Positions 1 through 5,586 are shown, counted from the first letter of the stretch. The stretch: 7,011 bases of DNA from JARRNJ01 sp037385045 (GCA_037385045.1 JARRNJ010000127.1:1-7011); one strand, 5' to 3'. Numbers and translations: made by a program. The notes: generated from the letters alone by a model not told the origin.

Positions 1-153
1 CGCGGCGTGCGCGCCGATGAAGCGGTCAGCGGCCAGGGGATCGGCCTGGCGGTGGTGCAGGATATCCTGCGTGCCTACGGCGGGAGCCTGGAGCTGGAGA
101 CCAGCGAGCGTCTCGGCGGGGCGCGGGTGGTGATGCATCTGCCGGACGCTTGA
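1..153 (+). CDS. PhoQ-like sensor histidine kinase, C-terminal fragment
   Basis: The window opens inside a gene; the last 50 residues are visible and end at TGA 151-153. They form the end of a HATPase_c ATP-binding domain: the G2-type box GQGIGLAVV (residues 11-19 of the fragment), a helix leading into AYGG, and the closing LGGARVVMHLP strand. The RGVRAD...GQGIGLAVV...LGGAR arrangement resembles the end of E. coli PhoQ as I remember it, so a PhoQ-type membrane kinase that phosphorylates an OmpR-family regulator is likely. Sensor, HAMP and DHp domains lie outside the window, so the stimulus cannot be judged, and other HisKA kinases share this C-terminal fold. Partial at the 5' edge; the C-terminus looks intact. 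Confidence 0.85.
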   Translation, partial: RGVRADEAVSGQGIGLAVVQDILRAYGGSLELETSERLGGARVVMHLPDA

Positions 154-174
154 TTGGCAGACAGTAGCGGGTGG

Positions 175-207
175 GGTGCGTTCGACGCCGCAGGGCGGCA
201 ACGCACC
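175..207 (+). repeat. Palindromic hairpin repeat, GGTGCGTT class, copy 1
   Basis: Arms GGTGCGTT (175-182) and AACGCACC (200-207) pair over 8 bp. A 4-nt bulge (183-186) separates them from an inner GCCGC/GCGGC stem (187-191 with 195-199) closed by a 3-nt loop. Only one of 33 positions differs from the copy at 296-328. The architecture is that of REP-like intergenic palindromes. It lies 22 nt after the kinase stop and could stabilise or end that transcript, but no T-run follows. Confidence 0.8.
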
Positions 208-234
208 GTCCGGCCACAACGCCACCAACGCTGC

Positions 235-288
235 GCATCCGCCGTTGGTACCGCGTGCATCCCCGGCGATTCCTGATAACCTGTGCAG
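235..288 (+). repeat. Diverged direct repeat, copy 1 of 2
   Basis: This 54-nt segment runs from GCATCCGCC through TACCGCGTGC and GATAACC to TGCAG. It matches 435-487 at exactly 200 bp offset, with about seven substitutions and one single-base deletion. It lies between the two hairpin repeats. Its leading CTGCGCATCCGCC resembles the right arm of the GTAGGGTGGAT-type palindromes elsewhere in the window, so it may be part of a larger decayed composite repeat. Confidence 0.65.
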
Positions 289-295
289 CGAGCAG

Positions 296-328
296 GGTGC
301 GTTCGACGCCGCAAGGCGGCAACGCACC
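296..328 (+). repeat. Palindromic hairpin repeat, GGTGCGTT class, copy 2
   Basis: Same fold as the copy at 175-207: 8-bp outer stem (296-303 with 321-328), a 4-nt one-sided bulge, and an inner GCCGC/GCGGC stem (308-312 with 316-320). The single difference is A at 314 in place of G, inside the loop, so pairing is untouched. The offset between the two copies is 121 bp, and the sequence between them is not tandemly repeated at that period. Confidence 0.8.
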
Positions 329-434
329 GTGTGGCTGGAGCGGCACCGGCGCCCCGCGTCCGGCGGCGGTTCGTCCGCGTGGTAACGGTGCGCCGCCGGC
401 GGTCGGCGTGTTACGCGTCGATCCGTTGCGTACC

Positions 435-487
435 GCATCCTCCATTTGTACCGCGTGCGTCACGGGCGATTCCCGATAACCTTGCAG
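435..487 (+). repeat. Diverged direct repeat, copy 2 of 2
   Basis: Partner of 235-288 at 200 bp offset. The shared cores are GTACCGCGTGC, GGCGATTCC and GATAACCT. This copy lies about 90 bp upstream of the mazG start, so any mazG promoter probably overlaps or follows it. No protein-coding meaning is apparent in any frame. Confidence 0.65.
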
Positions 488-579
488 AGTCGATGTGCGC
501 CGGAAAAAACAACACGGGAACCGGGGTAGAGAACATTTCCGGAGCCTCGTATCCCGTTTACCAGCGACCAATGTGACCC

Positions 580-1395
580 ATGTCGAATTCGAGCGATGCC
601 ATCACCCGCCTGCTGGAAATCATGACCCGGCTGCGCGATCCCGCGGGCGGTTGCCCCTGGGACCTGAAACAGACTTACGCCAGCCTGGTGCCGTTTACCC
701 TGGAAGAGGCCTACGAGGTGGCGGACGCCATCGAACGCGGCAACTTCGACGACCTGCGCGACGAGCTCGGGGATCTGTTGTTCCAGGTCGTGTTCTACGC
801 CCGGCTGGCCGCCGAAGAGGGCCGCTTCGGGTTCGCTGACGTCGCCGACGCCATCGCCGAAAAGCTGGTGCGCCGGCATCCCCACGTGTTCGGTGATCAG
901 ACGGTGGGCGACGCCGAGGAACAGACCCGCGCCTGGGAGCGGCACAAGGCGCAGGAGCGGTCCGCGAAGACCGAGGCGCCTCCCGGGGCCCTGGCGGGCG
1001 TCAGCCTGGCGCTGCCGGCGCTGGTGCGGGCGCAGAAGCTGCAGCGGCGCGCCGCCGCCGTCGGCTTCGATTGGGACAACATCGTGCCGGTGGCGGACAA
1101 GGTGGAAGAGGAACTGCGCGAGTGCCGCGCCGAGCTCAACCAGGCGCACCGCGTACGGGCACTGCATCAGGAGATCGGCGACCTGCTGTTCGCATGCGTC
1201 AATCTGGCGCGCCATGCCGGTTGCGATGCCGAGTCCGCGCTGCGCGACGCCAACGCCAAGTTCGAGCGGCGTTTCCGTGCGGTGGAGCGGCGTCTGGGCG
1301 ACAGCGGCCGACGTGCCGAGGACGTCACCCTGCAAGAGCTGGACCGGCTGTGGGACGCTGTGAAGTCGGAAGAGTCGGCTTCCGGCGCATCCTGA
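580..1395 (+). CDS. mazG: MazG nucleoside triphosphate pyrophosphohydrolase
   Basis: A 271-residue protein, close to the length of E. coli MazG, which hydrolyses (d)NTPs to NMP and pyrophosphate in the cytoplasm and is linked to limiting aberrant nucleotides and to ppGpp-related starvation responses. Two MazG domains are visible. The N-terminal one starts with LLEIMTRLRDP and GGCPWD (residues 11-27) and carries the Mg-binding EExxE (42-46) and ExxD (62-65). The second carries EExxE (177-181) and ExxD (198-201) within GDLLFACVNLARH, followed by NAKFERRFRAVE. The ATG at 580 is chosen because its alignment starts like E. coli MazG; the Shine-Dalgarno is weak. An in-frame ATG at 622 is too deep. 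It lies 16 nt upstream of the YkgJ-type gene and probably shares its mRNA. No key residue is missing. Confidence 0.95.
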   Translation: MSNSSDAITRLLEIMTRLRDPAGGCPWDLKQTYASLVPFTLEEAYEVADAIERGNFDDLRDELGDLLFQVVFYARLAAEEGRFGFADVADAIAEKLVRRHPHVFGDQTVGDAEEQTRAWERHKAQERSAKTEAPPGALAGVSLALPALVRAQKLQRRAAAVGFDWDNIVPVADKVEEELRECRAELNQAHRVRALHQEIGDLLFACVNLARHAGCDAESALRDANAKFERRFRAVERRLGDSGRRAEDVTLQELDRLWDAVKSEESASGAS

Positions 1396-1411
1396 CGGCG
1401 AAGCGCTGACG

Positions 1412-1858
1412 ATGTACTACCGGCTTACCACCCTGCGGTTTCAGTGCACCGGCTGCGGCGCCTGCTGCTACGGCGACCGTGAATCCTACATTGCCGTCAG
1501 CGCCGCCGAGATTGAGCGCATACGCGACTACCTGGGACTGTCCCCGTCCTGGTTCCGGCGCCGCTACCTGGTGCGGATCGCGGGCGTTGGCCGCGGTATT
1601 CGCCTGGAGTCCGATGGGCGTTGCGCCTTCCTCGGTGCCGACGGCCGCTGCCGCGTCTATGCGGTGCGGCCGGTGCAATGCAGCACCTATCCATTCTGGC
1701 CCGAGGTGGTCGCCACCCGCGGTGCCTGGCGCGGCGAAGCCAAACGCTGCGAAGGTATCGGCCGCGGACGGGGCGTGGCGCGTCAGACCGTGGAAGTGGA
1801 GCTGGAGCGGGCGCGTGTGGCCGAGGCGGCGATCAAAACCGAGCAGCGGCAACGGTAA
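1412..1858 (+). CDS. YkgJ-family CxxCxxCC cysteine-cluster protein
   Basis: A 148-residue cytoplasmic protein of the YkgJ/UPF0153 type (putative zinc- or iron-chelating domain, Pfam CxxCxxCC). The N-terminus has the diagnostic C12xxC15xxC18C19. Further cysteines follow at 71 and 80 (GRCAFLGADGRCRVY), 90 (RPVQCSTYPFW) and 113, eight in all, matching the family pattern of an N-terminal cluster plus a CxxY..RPxxCxxYPF block. The biochemical role of the family is not well established; metal binding is inferred from the cysteines. The C-terminal 30 residues are a charged, helix-prone tail. The ATG at 1412 puts the cluster at the usual distance from the N-terminus; its ribosome binding site is poor, consistent with translational coupling to mazG 16 nt upstream. 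Confidence 0.85.
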   Translation: MYYRLTTLRFQCTGCGACCYGDRESYIAVSAAEIERIRDYLGLSPSWFRRRYLVRIAGVGRGIRLESDGRCAFLGADGRCRVYAVRPVQCSTYPFWPEVVATRGAWRGEAKRCEGIGRGRGVARQTVEVELERARVAEAAIKTEQRQR

Positions 1859-1962
1859 CGCGCCCCGGGTGCCCGACAAGCCGCCGCTGCGGCTGCGGCA
1901 TCCGGTGCGCTTCTCCAGGGTCGGCGCACACTGTCCGACGCGGCAACATGGGAGGAATTCAT

Positions 1963-2040
1963 ATGCAGATCGAAGGCGCGGCGCGGGTTCTCGGGACAAA
2001 TGGTGGATGCGCTGCGCTTATCCACCCTACATTGGCGTGA
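1963..2040 (+). CDS. 25-residue reading frame with strong RBS, possible truncated gene remnant
   Basis: GGGAGGAATTCAT places a GGAGG core 7 nt before ATG 1963, the best ribosome binding site in the window. The frame encodes MQIEGAARVLGTNGG and then runs into the palindrome at 2002-2030, which supplies CAALIHPT before a TGA at 2038-2040. The first 15 residues faintly recall the start of short-chain dehydrogenases (MxIxG..xLVTGxxxG), so this may be a gene 5' end cut off by repeat insertion. It could also be a real leader peptide or chance. No downstream sequence continues a dehydrogenase fold in any frame I read. Confidence 0.25.
   Translation: MQIEGAARVLGTNGGCAALIHPTLA
2002..2030 (-). repeat. 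REP-like palindrome, GTAGGGTGGAT class, copy 1
   Basis: Read on the minus strand it begins GTAGGGTGGATAAGCG and ends ATCCACC. The arms GGTGGAT (2002-2008) and ATCCACC (2020-2026) pair over 7 bp, with a GCGC-rich interior. All 29 bases are identical to 6982-7010 and are the exact reverse complement of 2184-2212. It overlaps and terminates the small frame starting at 1963. Confidence 0.85.
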
Positions 2041-2055
2041 TTGGGCCAGCGAACC

Positions 2056-2083
2056 GTAGGGTGGACAAGCGCGCGCATCCACC
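2056..2083 (+). repeat. REP-like palindrome, GTAGGGTGGAT class, diverged copy 2
   Basis: Begins GTAGGGTGGACAAGCG and ends CATCCACC, 28 nt. Compared with the 29-nt copies it has T>C in the left arm and has lost one base in the centre. The outer 6 bp (GGTGGA/TCCACC) still pair. It is preceded by GGCCAGCGAACC (2044-2055), the same linker found before the copy at 2184, so linker and palindrome were duplicated together 128 bp apart. Confidence 0.8.
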
Positions 2084-2110
2084 GCGCAAGGGCAGTGCGG
2101 CTCGATCGAC

Positions 2111-2140
2111 GTAGGGTGCGTCGGCCGGAGGCGACGCACC
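2111..2140 (+). repeat. REP-like palindrome with GTAGGG head and GGTGCGTC arms
   Basis: Keeps the GTAGGGTG head of the GTAGGGTGGAT class but has arms GGTGCGTC (2115-2122) and GACGCACC (2133-2140), which pair over 8 bp, and a short inner GCC/GGC stem. The arms are close to the GGTGCGTT/AACGCACC arms at 175-207 and 296-328, so this copy links the two classes. Both arms differ together from the GGTGGAT class, so pairing is preserved. Confidence 0.75.
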
Positions 2141-2141
2141 G

Positions 2142-2178
2142 GTGCGCCGGGCCAGTCGCGCAGACCGTGACGGCCAGC
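2142..2178 (+). repeat. 37-bp direct repeat, copy 1
   Basis: GTGCGCCGGGCCAGTCGC followed by CAGACCGTGACGGC; 35 of 37 positions match 2220-2256 at 78 bp offset. The two copies flank the palindrome at 2184-2212, so the arrangement is linker, palindrome, linker. This suggests that palindrome plus linker is the duplicating unit. Confidence 0.8.
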
Positions 2179-2183
2179 GAACC

Positions 2184-2212
2184 GTAGGGTGGATAAGCGC
2201 AGCGCATCCACC
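2184..2212 (+). repeat. REP-like palindrome, GTAGGGTGGAT class, copy 4
   Basis: Canonical 29-nt copy beginning GTAGGGTGGATAAGCG and ending GCATCCACC. It is the exact inverse of 2002-2030 and 6982-7010. Arms GGTGGAT and ATCCACC form a 7-bp stem. With the inverted copy at 2002-2030 it could also form a long-range 29-bp pairing enclosing about 150 nt. Confidence 0.85.
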
Positions 2213-2219
2213 GCACGAA

Positions 2220-2256
2220 GTGCGCCGGGCCAGTCGCACAGACCGTGACGGCAAGC
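2220..2256 (+). repeat. 37-bp direct repeat, copy 2
   Basis: Second copy of the linker at 2142-2178, differing at two positions (A for G at 2238, A for C at 2253). It marks the right edge of the repeat cluster; the sequence after about 2257 is unrelated and leads to the opgD start. Confidence 0.8.
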
Positions 2257-2345
2257 CCGGAACGTTTCCTGCATTGGACCGACAGCGGCGGACCGACGCC
2301 CGGCCGCTCTGTATCGTAAGCATCGATTGGAAAGGTGATCACCGG

Positions 2346-3734
2346 ATGAGCATCTCCCGGACACGACGCAGGCTTCTTCAGTCACTGGCCGCCCTGGCGG
2401 CCGCGCCACTGCTGCGCATCGACCCGGCGCTGGCGGCCTCGAAACTGCGCCTCGGCGGCGCGCAGCCGTTCAGCTGGGAGCGCCTGCGGCGCCATGCCCG
2501 GCGCCTGGCCGCGCGTCCGTTCGAGCCGACGCCGCCCAGGTACCCCAAGTTGCTGGATACCATTACTTACGACGTTTACCAGAAGATCCGCTTCCGGCGG
2601 CGGGACGCGTTGTTCGCCGGGTCTGGCGATCCGTTCCCGGTGGAGTTCTTTCATTTGGGCCGCTACGCGCAGCAGCCGGTGGCCATTCACGTGGTGGAGC
2701 ACGGCCGGTCACGTCGCGTGCGCTACAGTCCCGGCCTGTTCCAATATGACGACACCGGCCTGGCGGATAAGGTGCCGAATGACCTCGGCTTCGCCGGCTT
2801 TCGGGTCATGAACAACGGTACGGAGCCGGGCGACTGGCTGGCCTTCCAGGGTGCCAGCTATTTCCGCAGCGCCGGCCCGCTGAATCAGTACGGTCTGTCG
2901 GCCCGCGGCATTGCCGTCGACACGGCGGTGCCGGGGCGGGCCGAGGAATTTCCCCGCTTCACGGCCTTCTGGCTCGAGGAGAGCAGGACGGATCCACACG
3001 GGCTGACCGTCTACGCTCTGCTCGACGGGCCCAGCGTCACCGGCGCGTATCGATTCCGCTGCCGCAAGCAGGGCGCCGTGGTCATGGACGTGCGCGCCGA
3101 GCTGTTCCAGCGCGCCGCGATCGACCGCCTCGGCATCGCGCCGCTGACCAGCATGTACTGGTACAGCGAGACCAACGCCCGGCGCGGCACCGACTGGCGC
3201 CCGGAAATCCACGACAGTGACGGGCTGGCCCTGTGGACCGGGGCCGGCGAGCGCATCTGGCGGCCGCTGAACGACCCTCCCCACGTGCAGACCAACAGCT
3301 TGCCGGCGGCCAAGGGCACGTCCTGGCGCTTTGACTACAGGCTTTATTGGGTGGCCATCGAGCCGTTCCTGCCGGCGGTGGCGCGGGTCGTGGCCACGCG
3401 CCTGGGCCGGCCCGGCGTGCCCGGGCAGCACGCACCCCGCGACCCCCACGGGCGCAAGTTCGTCATCGATTTTACCGGCGGCCCGCTGGCGACCATGCGC
3501 CAGCGCTACGACGTGCAGGCGGTGGTGCACACCTCCCGCGGCCGCGTCGGCAATGCCCATGTGCTGAAAGTGGTGGGCACCGATCGGTGGCGTGCCAGTT
3601 TCGACCTGCATGTCACAGGTGCCGAGCCGGTTGACCTGCGTTGCTACCTGCGCCTCGGGCAGCGGACGTTGAGCGAGACCTGGCTGTATCAGTTTATTCC
3701 GGGCGACTATGGTTTTGACTGCGCGCAGCGGTGA
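2346..3734 (+). CDS. OpgD/MdoG-family periplasmic glucan protein with internal deletion
   Basis: A 462-residue protein of the OpgG/OpgD (MdoG, GH186) family, which acts in the periplasm on osmoregulated periplasmic beta-glucans. The start at 2346 follows AAAGGTGAT and opens a Tat-type signal (SRTRRRLLQSL, residues 4-14, hydrophobic to 23, likely cleavage after ALA at 28-30); OpgD is the Tat-exported paralogue. Family blocks are clear: DLGFAGFRV (146-154), FQGASYFR (167-174), QYGLSARG (181-188), EEFPRFTAFW (200-209), YALLDGPSVTGAYRF (223-237), GIAPLTSM (263-270), IHDSD (288-292), FDYRLYW (329-335) and SETWLYQF (443-450). Compared with E. coli OpgD from memory, about 69 residues are absent between N317-L319 and P320. 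That span includes the RPSLWVEP block and the LDNI aspartate (Asp388 in E. coli, general acid). The Asp300 equivalent (D290) remains. No opgH is nearby. Family assignment is firm; catalytic activity is doubtful. Confidence 0.9.
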   Translation: MSISRTRRRLLQSLAALAAAPLLRIDPALAASKLRLGGAQPFSWERLRRHARRLAARPFEPTPPRYPKLLDTITYDVYQKIRFRRRDALFAGSGDPFPVEFFHLGRYAQQPVAIHVVEHGRSRRVRYSPGLFQYDDTGLADKVPNDLGFAGFRVMNNGTEPGDWLAFQGASYFRSAGPLNQYGLSARGIAVDTAVPGRAEEFPRFTAFWLEESRTDPHGLTVYALLDGPSVTGAYRFRCRKQGAVVMDVRAELFQRAAIDRLGIAPLTSMYWYSETNARRGTDWRPEIHDSDGLALWTGAGERIWRPLNDPPHVQTNSLPAAKGTSWRFDYRLYWVAIEPFLPAVARVVATRLGRPGVPGQHAPRDPHGRKFVIDFTGGPLATMRQRYDVQAVVHTSRGRVGNAHVLKVVGTDRWRASFDLHVTGAEPVDLRCYLRLGQRTLSETWLYQFIPGDYGFDCAQR

Positions 3735-3906
3735 CGCGTCGTGGTCGCTCACGCGTAAGGGCAAGTTGCGAGTCGCTGGCAGCGAGTAGCGAGGAGGGGG
3801 GGCTGTCGGGGCGGCTACCCGCAACCCGCTACTGGTCTTAAGGTGGCCCGTGCGCAGCAAGGTGGAATCGGGGGAGACGATGAACGGCCGGCTTGCCTCC
3901 GGCATG
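3735..3906. other. Convergent intergenic region with weak hairpins
   Basis: The spacer lies between the ends of the opgD-like and HDOD genes. Paired ACGCGT hexamers (3734-3739 and 3751-3756) overlap the opgD stop and could form a 6-bp stem. AGTAGCG (3785-3791) can pair with CGCTACT (3827-3833). GCCGG/CCGGC (3887-3891 with 3899-3903) forms a hairpin just past the HDOD stop on its transcript. None is followed by a T-run on the relevant strand, so factor-independent termination is unsupported. Confidence 0.35.
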
Positions 3907-5397
3907 TCAGTGCCGTTTCAGGTAGCCCAGTCCCAACACCGCCTGCTGGCCGAACAGCTTGAAGTCGGTGAACGCGCTGCGTTCCACCGGCCGCCGGCTG
4001 GGGCGGCGGTCGGCGTAGAGTATGCCGATCGGCCGCTGCTGCACGGCGATGGGCATGATGAAAAACGGCGCTTCGCCGGTCACCTGCTGTACCTCGGGGG
4101 TGATCAGCCCCGCCACTGACGGATCGGGCGGCTGGCGGACCCACAGCGGATGCCCGGTCTTGATAACGTGGTCGAAGACATTCCGCGGCGCGCCGCGTGA
4201 CAGGGCGAAGTGAAATGCCTGGGTCAGTTGCTGGCGATCCCAGCCGAGCGCGTACTTGGCGCGCAGGCTCTTGTGGTCCGGACTCATGAGGGCGAACACG
4301 GTGCGGTCCATGCCGACGCCGCGGTACACGCCCTCCAGCACCATCTCGAACACCATGTTGATGTCCGGCTGCTCGTCGGTGACCAGTTCCGAGAGTTCGC
4401 GCAGAATCTTCATCTGCAGCTCCGCGTCCGGCTCCGGGAACTGCGACCGTTCCGGCGGTGGCCCCGCGTCGACCACTTCCCGGCGCCGCCGCGCGTACTC
4501 GGGCGGGACCGGAATCAACTTGCCCACCTCGCGCGCGCCCAGCCGCGACATGCTCGCGACAGCGTCCTCGGCGTTGCTGCGCACCATGCGGGTGACCTTT
4601 TCCAGGGGCAGATACAGGGACTCGGCCACCCGCTCCAGGATCTGCTTCATTTCCGGGGTTTCCCAGCCGCCCTCGGCCGTGCGCGCCACCTCGTGGGCGA
4701 GGGTGACGTTGGACGCGCGGGGATCGTTGGAGTGGTCGTCGCTCAGCGCGCTGCCGAGCAGTTCGCTGAGATGCCACTGGCGGTTGAGCGCCGTGGTGAG
4801 TTCGGCAAGGCTGAAGCCCAGGGCTTTGCGTTCCTCGGCCACGCCCTCGCTGCCGCCGGCGGCCAGCCGCGCAGCCAGTTGGGCTCCGGCCTCGGGATCG
4901 GCCTGCTCGGCGAAACACCAGAATGCCACGTGGCCCAGGTGGTAGAGCAGCGCGGCGATGAACACTTCCTCGGGGGACTTGTCCTGCCGTTGAATCGCCA
5001 TGGTGCGCGCCTGTGTGGCGGCATGGAATGCGCGGGCCATTTCCTGTACGGCGTGCTGTTTGTATGGCCCGTCGTGGACCGAGTCGATGATGGCGATGGA
5101 GTAACAAATGCTGCGCACCGCCTCGAAGCCCAGCAACACGATGGCGCGGCTGACGGTGCTGATGGGATTGCGGTTCGGGTTGTAGACGATGCTGTTGGCC
5201 ACGCGCAGCAGCCGCGCGGTCATGGATGCGTCCTGGAGGATCATTTCCGCCAGCTCGGCGGCGGAGCGTTCGTCGCGGGCGGTTTCGGTGGCGACGATGC
5301 GGGCGGTCTGGGCGAATACCGGCATCTGCTGCTCGGACAGCGCCGTGACCCAGTGGTCAATCCGTTCCTGTTTGCTGGTGCGCGGACCCGCTGCCAT
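3907..5397 (-). CDS. HDOD-GAF domain signalling protein
   Basis: A 496-residue soluble protein. Residues about 15-240 form an HDOD domain: MPVFAQTARIV (25-35), LAEMILQDASMTARLLRVANS (49-69), ISTVSRAIVLLGFEAVRSI (79-97), and LLYHLGHVAFW (150-160) where true HD hydrolases have LLHDIG, so the metal-binding dyad is absent, as is usual for HDOD. Residues about 326-493 look like a GAF domain: ILRELSELVTDEQ at the start, then VYRGVGMDRTVFALMS (357-372) and AVQQRPIGILYADRR (451-465). HDOD proteins commonly serve as regulatory scaffolds in bacterial signalling, and GAF domains sense ligands; ligand and partner are unknown here. The ATG at 5397 is chosen because the upstream frame extension to 5616 reads as non-protein-like, arginine-rich sequence. 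The gene is divergent from amt across 308 bp; a functional link is not shown. Confidence 0.88.
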   Translation of the reverse strand: MAAGPRTSKQERIDHWVTALSEQQMPVFAQTARIVATETARDERSAAELAEMILQDASMTARLLRVANSIVYNPNRNPISTVSRAIVLLGFEAVRSICYSIAIIDSVHDGPYKQHAVQEMARAFHAATQARTMAIQRQDKSPEEVFIAALLYHLGHVAFWCFAEQADPEAGAQLAARLAAGGSEGVAEERKALGFSLAELTTALNRQWHLSELLGSALSDDHSNDPRASNVTLAHEVARTAEGGWETPEMKQILERVAESLYLPLEKVTRMVRSNAEDAVASMSRLGAREVGKLIPVPPEYARRRREVVDAGPPPERSQFPEPDAELQMKILRELSELVTDEQPDINMVFEMVLEGVYRGVGMDRTVFALMSPDHKSLRAKYALGWDRQQLTQAFHFALSRGAPRNVFDHVIKTGHPLWVRQPPDPSVAGLITPEVQQVTGEAPFFIMPIAVQQRPIGILYADRRPSRRPVERSAFTDFKLFGQQAVLGLGYLKRH

Positions 5398-5453
5398 GGC
5401 GGATGTGACCCCGTTCCGCCGGAGGCGGGAAGTCCTTAGTGGTTTGCTGAGGC

Positions 5454-5482
5454 ATACTACGGTTTCCCGGGACACCCGGCAA
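5454..5482 (-). promoter_or_regulatory. Candidate sigma-70 promoter for the HDOD-GAF gene
   Basis: On the minus strand TTGCCG (5482-5477) and TAGTAT (5459-5454) are separated by exactly 17 bp. Each matches the -35 or -10 consensus at 4 of 6 positions. The predicted start near 5447 gives a leader of about 50 nt. Moderate match only, and not unique in principle. Confidence 0.3.
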
Positions 5483-5538
5483 CGTGACCGCCCGGTTCGC
5501 ACCAAGCTGCAGCAAACTGCCCGTCGGGGCCACAAAAG

Positions 5539-5555
5539 TGCACGAAAATAGTGCA
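5539..5555. promoter_or_regulatory. NtrC-like enhancer palindrome upstream of amt
   Basis: TGCACGAAAATAGTGCA. Against the NtrC pattern TGCACYA-N3-TRGTGCA, 13 of 14 specified positions match and the half-site spacing is right. On the minus strand it reads TGCACTATTTTCGTGCA, very close to the glnA-type sites of enteric bacteria. Its centre lies about 127 bp upstream of the start predicted from the sigma-54 promoter, a normal enhancer distance. Confidence 0.6.
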
Positions 5556-5568
5556 CAAGCGGACCACG

Positions 5569-5586
5569 TGCACCAAAACATGGCGC
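5569..5586. promoter_or_regulatory. Second, imperfect NtrC-like site
   Basis: A perfect left half TGCACCA (5569-5575) is followed by TGGCGC (5581-5586), two bases too far for a standard site. It begins 30 bp after the palindrome at 5539, near the three-helical-turn spacing of paired NtrC sites at glnA. A further GCACCA half lies at 5593-5598. A weak cooperative second site is plausible. Confidence 0.35.

Larger units (their letters stand above)
154..579. other. Gene-free repeat-rich spacer between kinase and mazG
   Basis: This 426-bp stretch has open frames on both strands, but none resembles a known protein and all cross the repeats, so I call no gene. It holds two 33-nt hairpin repeats (175-207 and 296-328), a diverged direct repeat (235-288 and 435-487, offset 200 bp), and GC-rich filler around 340-405 with further inverted symmetry. 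No U-tract follows the kinase stop, so no rho-independent terminator is evident. I saw no convincing sigma-70 promoter for mazG, although one should lie between about 440 and 570. Confidence 0.6.
1859..2345. other. Repeat-rich spacer upstream of the opgD-like gene
   Basis: These 487 bp hold no gene of recognisable family. They contain a short GCCGC/GCGGC hairpin right after the YkgJ-type gene (1880-1893, no T-run), a 25-codon frame with a strong ribosome binding site (1963-2040), four palindromes (2002-2030, 2056-2083, 2111-2140, 2184-2212) and tandem duplications of the linkers between them. Long frames crossing this region owe their length to the repeats, which read through as WMRCAYPPY- or ALIHPT-like peptides. 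The final 90 bp before opgD are repeat-free and should hold its promoter, but I could not pick convincing -35/-10 boxes. Confidence 0.6.

Noticed and set aside
175..487. CRISPR array
   Set aside because: Only two copies of each repeat, different offsets, no uniform spacers and no cas genes.
460..1335. 291-codon minus-strand open frame over mazG
   Set aside because: Antisense shadow of mazG; no recognisable family and it runs through the upstream repeats.
1951..1965. Cloning-vector junction (GGAGGAATTCATATG looks like an EcoRI-NdeI expression linker)
   Set aside because: Both flanks are continuous genomic-looking sequence and the downstream palindrome recurs 5 kb away; chance is more likely than contamination, although raw reads would settle it.
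1479..2114. 211-codon plus-strand frame spanning the YkgJ-type gene and the repeats
   Set aside because: Its tail is the palindrome read as WMRCAYPPY-type peptide and its body is out of frame with the cysteine-cluster protein.
2142..2345. Upstream ATG at 2142 extending the opgD-like frame by 68 residues
   Set aside because: The extension is translated repeat sequence with no family similarity; the ATG at 2346 has a good ribosome binding site and directly opens a Tat signal.
4210..5439. 409-codon plus-strand open frame opposite the HDOD-GAF gene
   Set aside because: A histidine-, glycine- and arginine-rich shadow typical of high-GC DNA; the minus-strand product has clear HDOD and GAF motifs.
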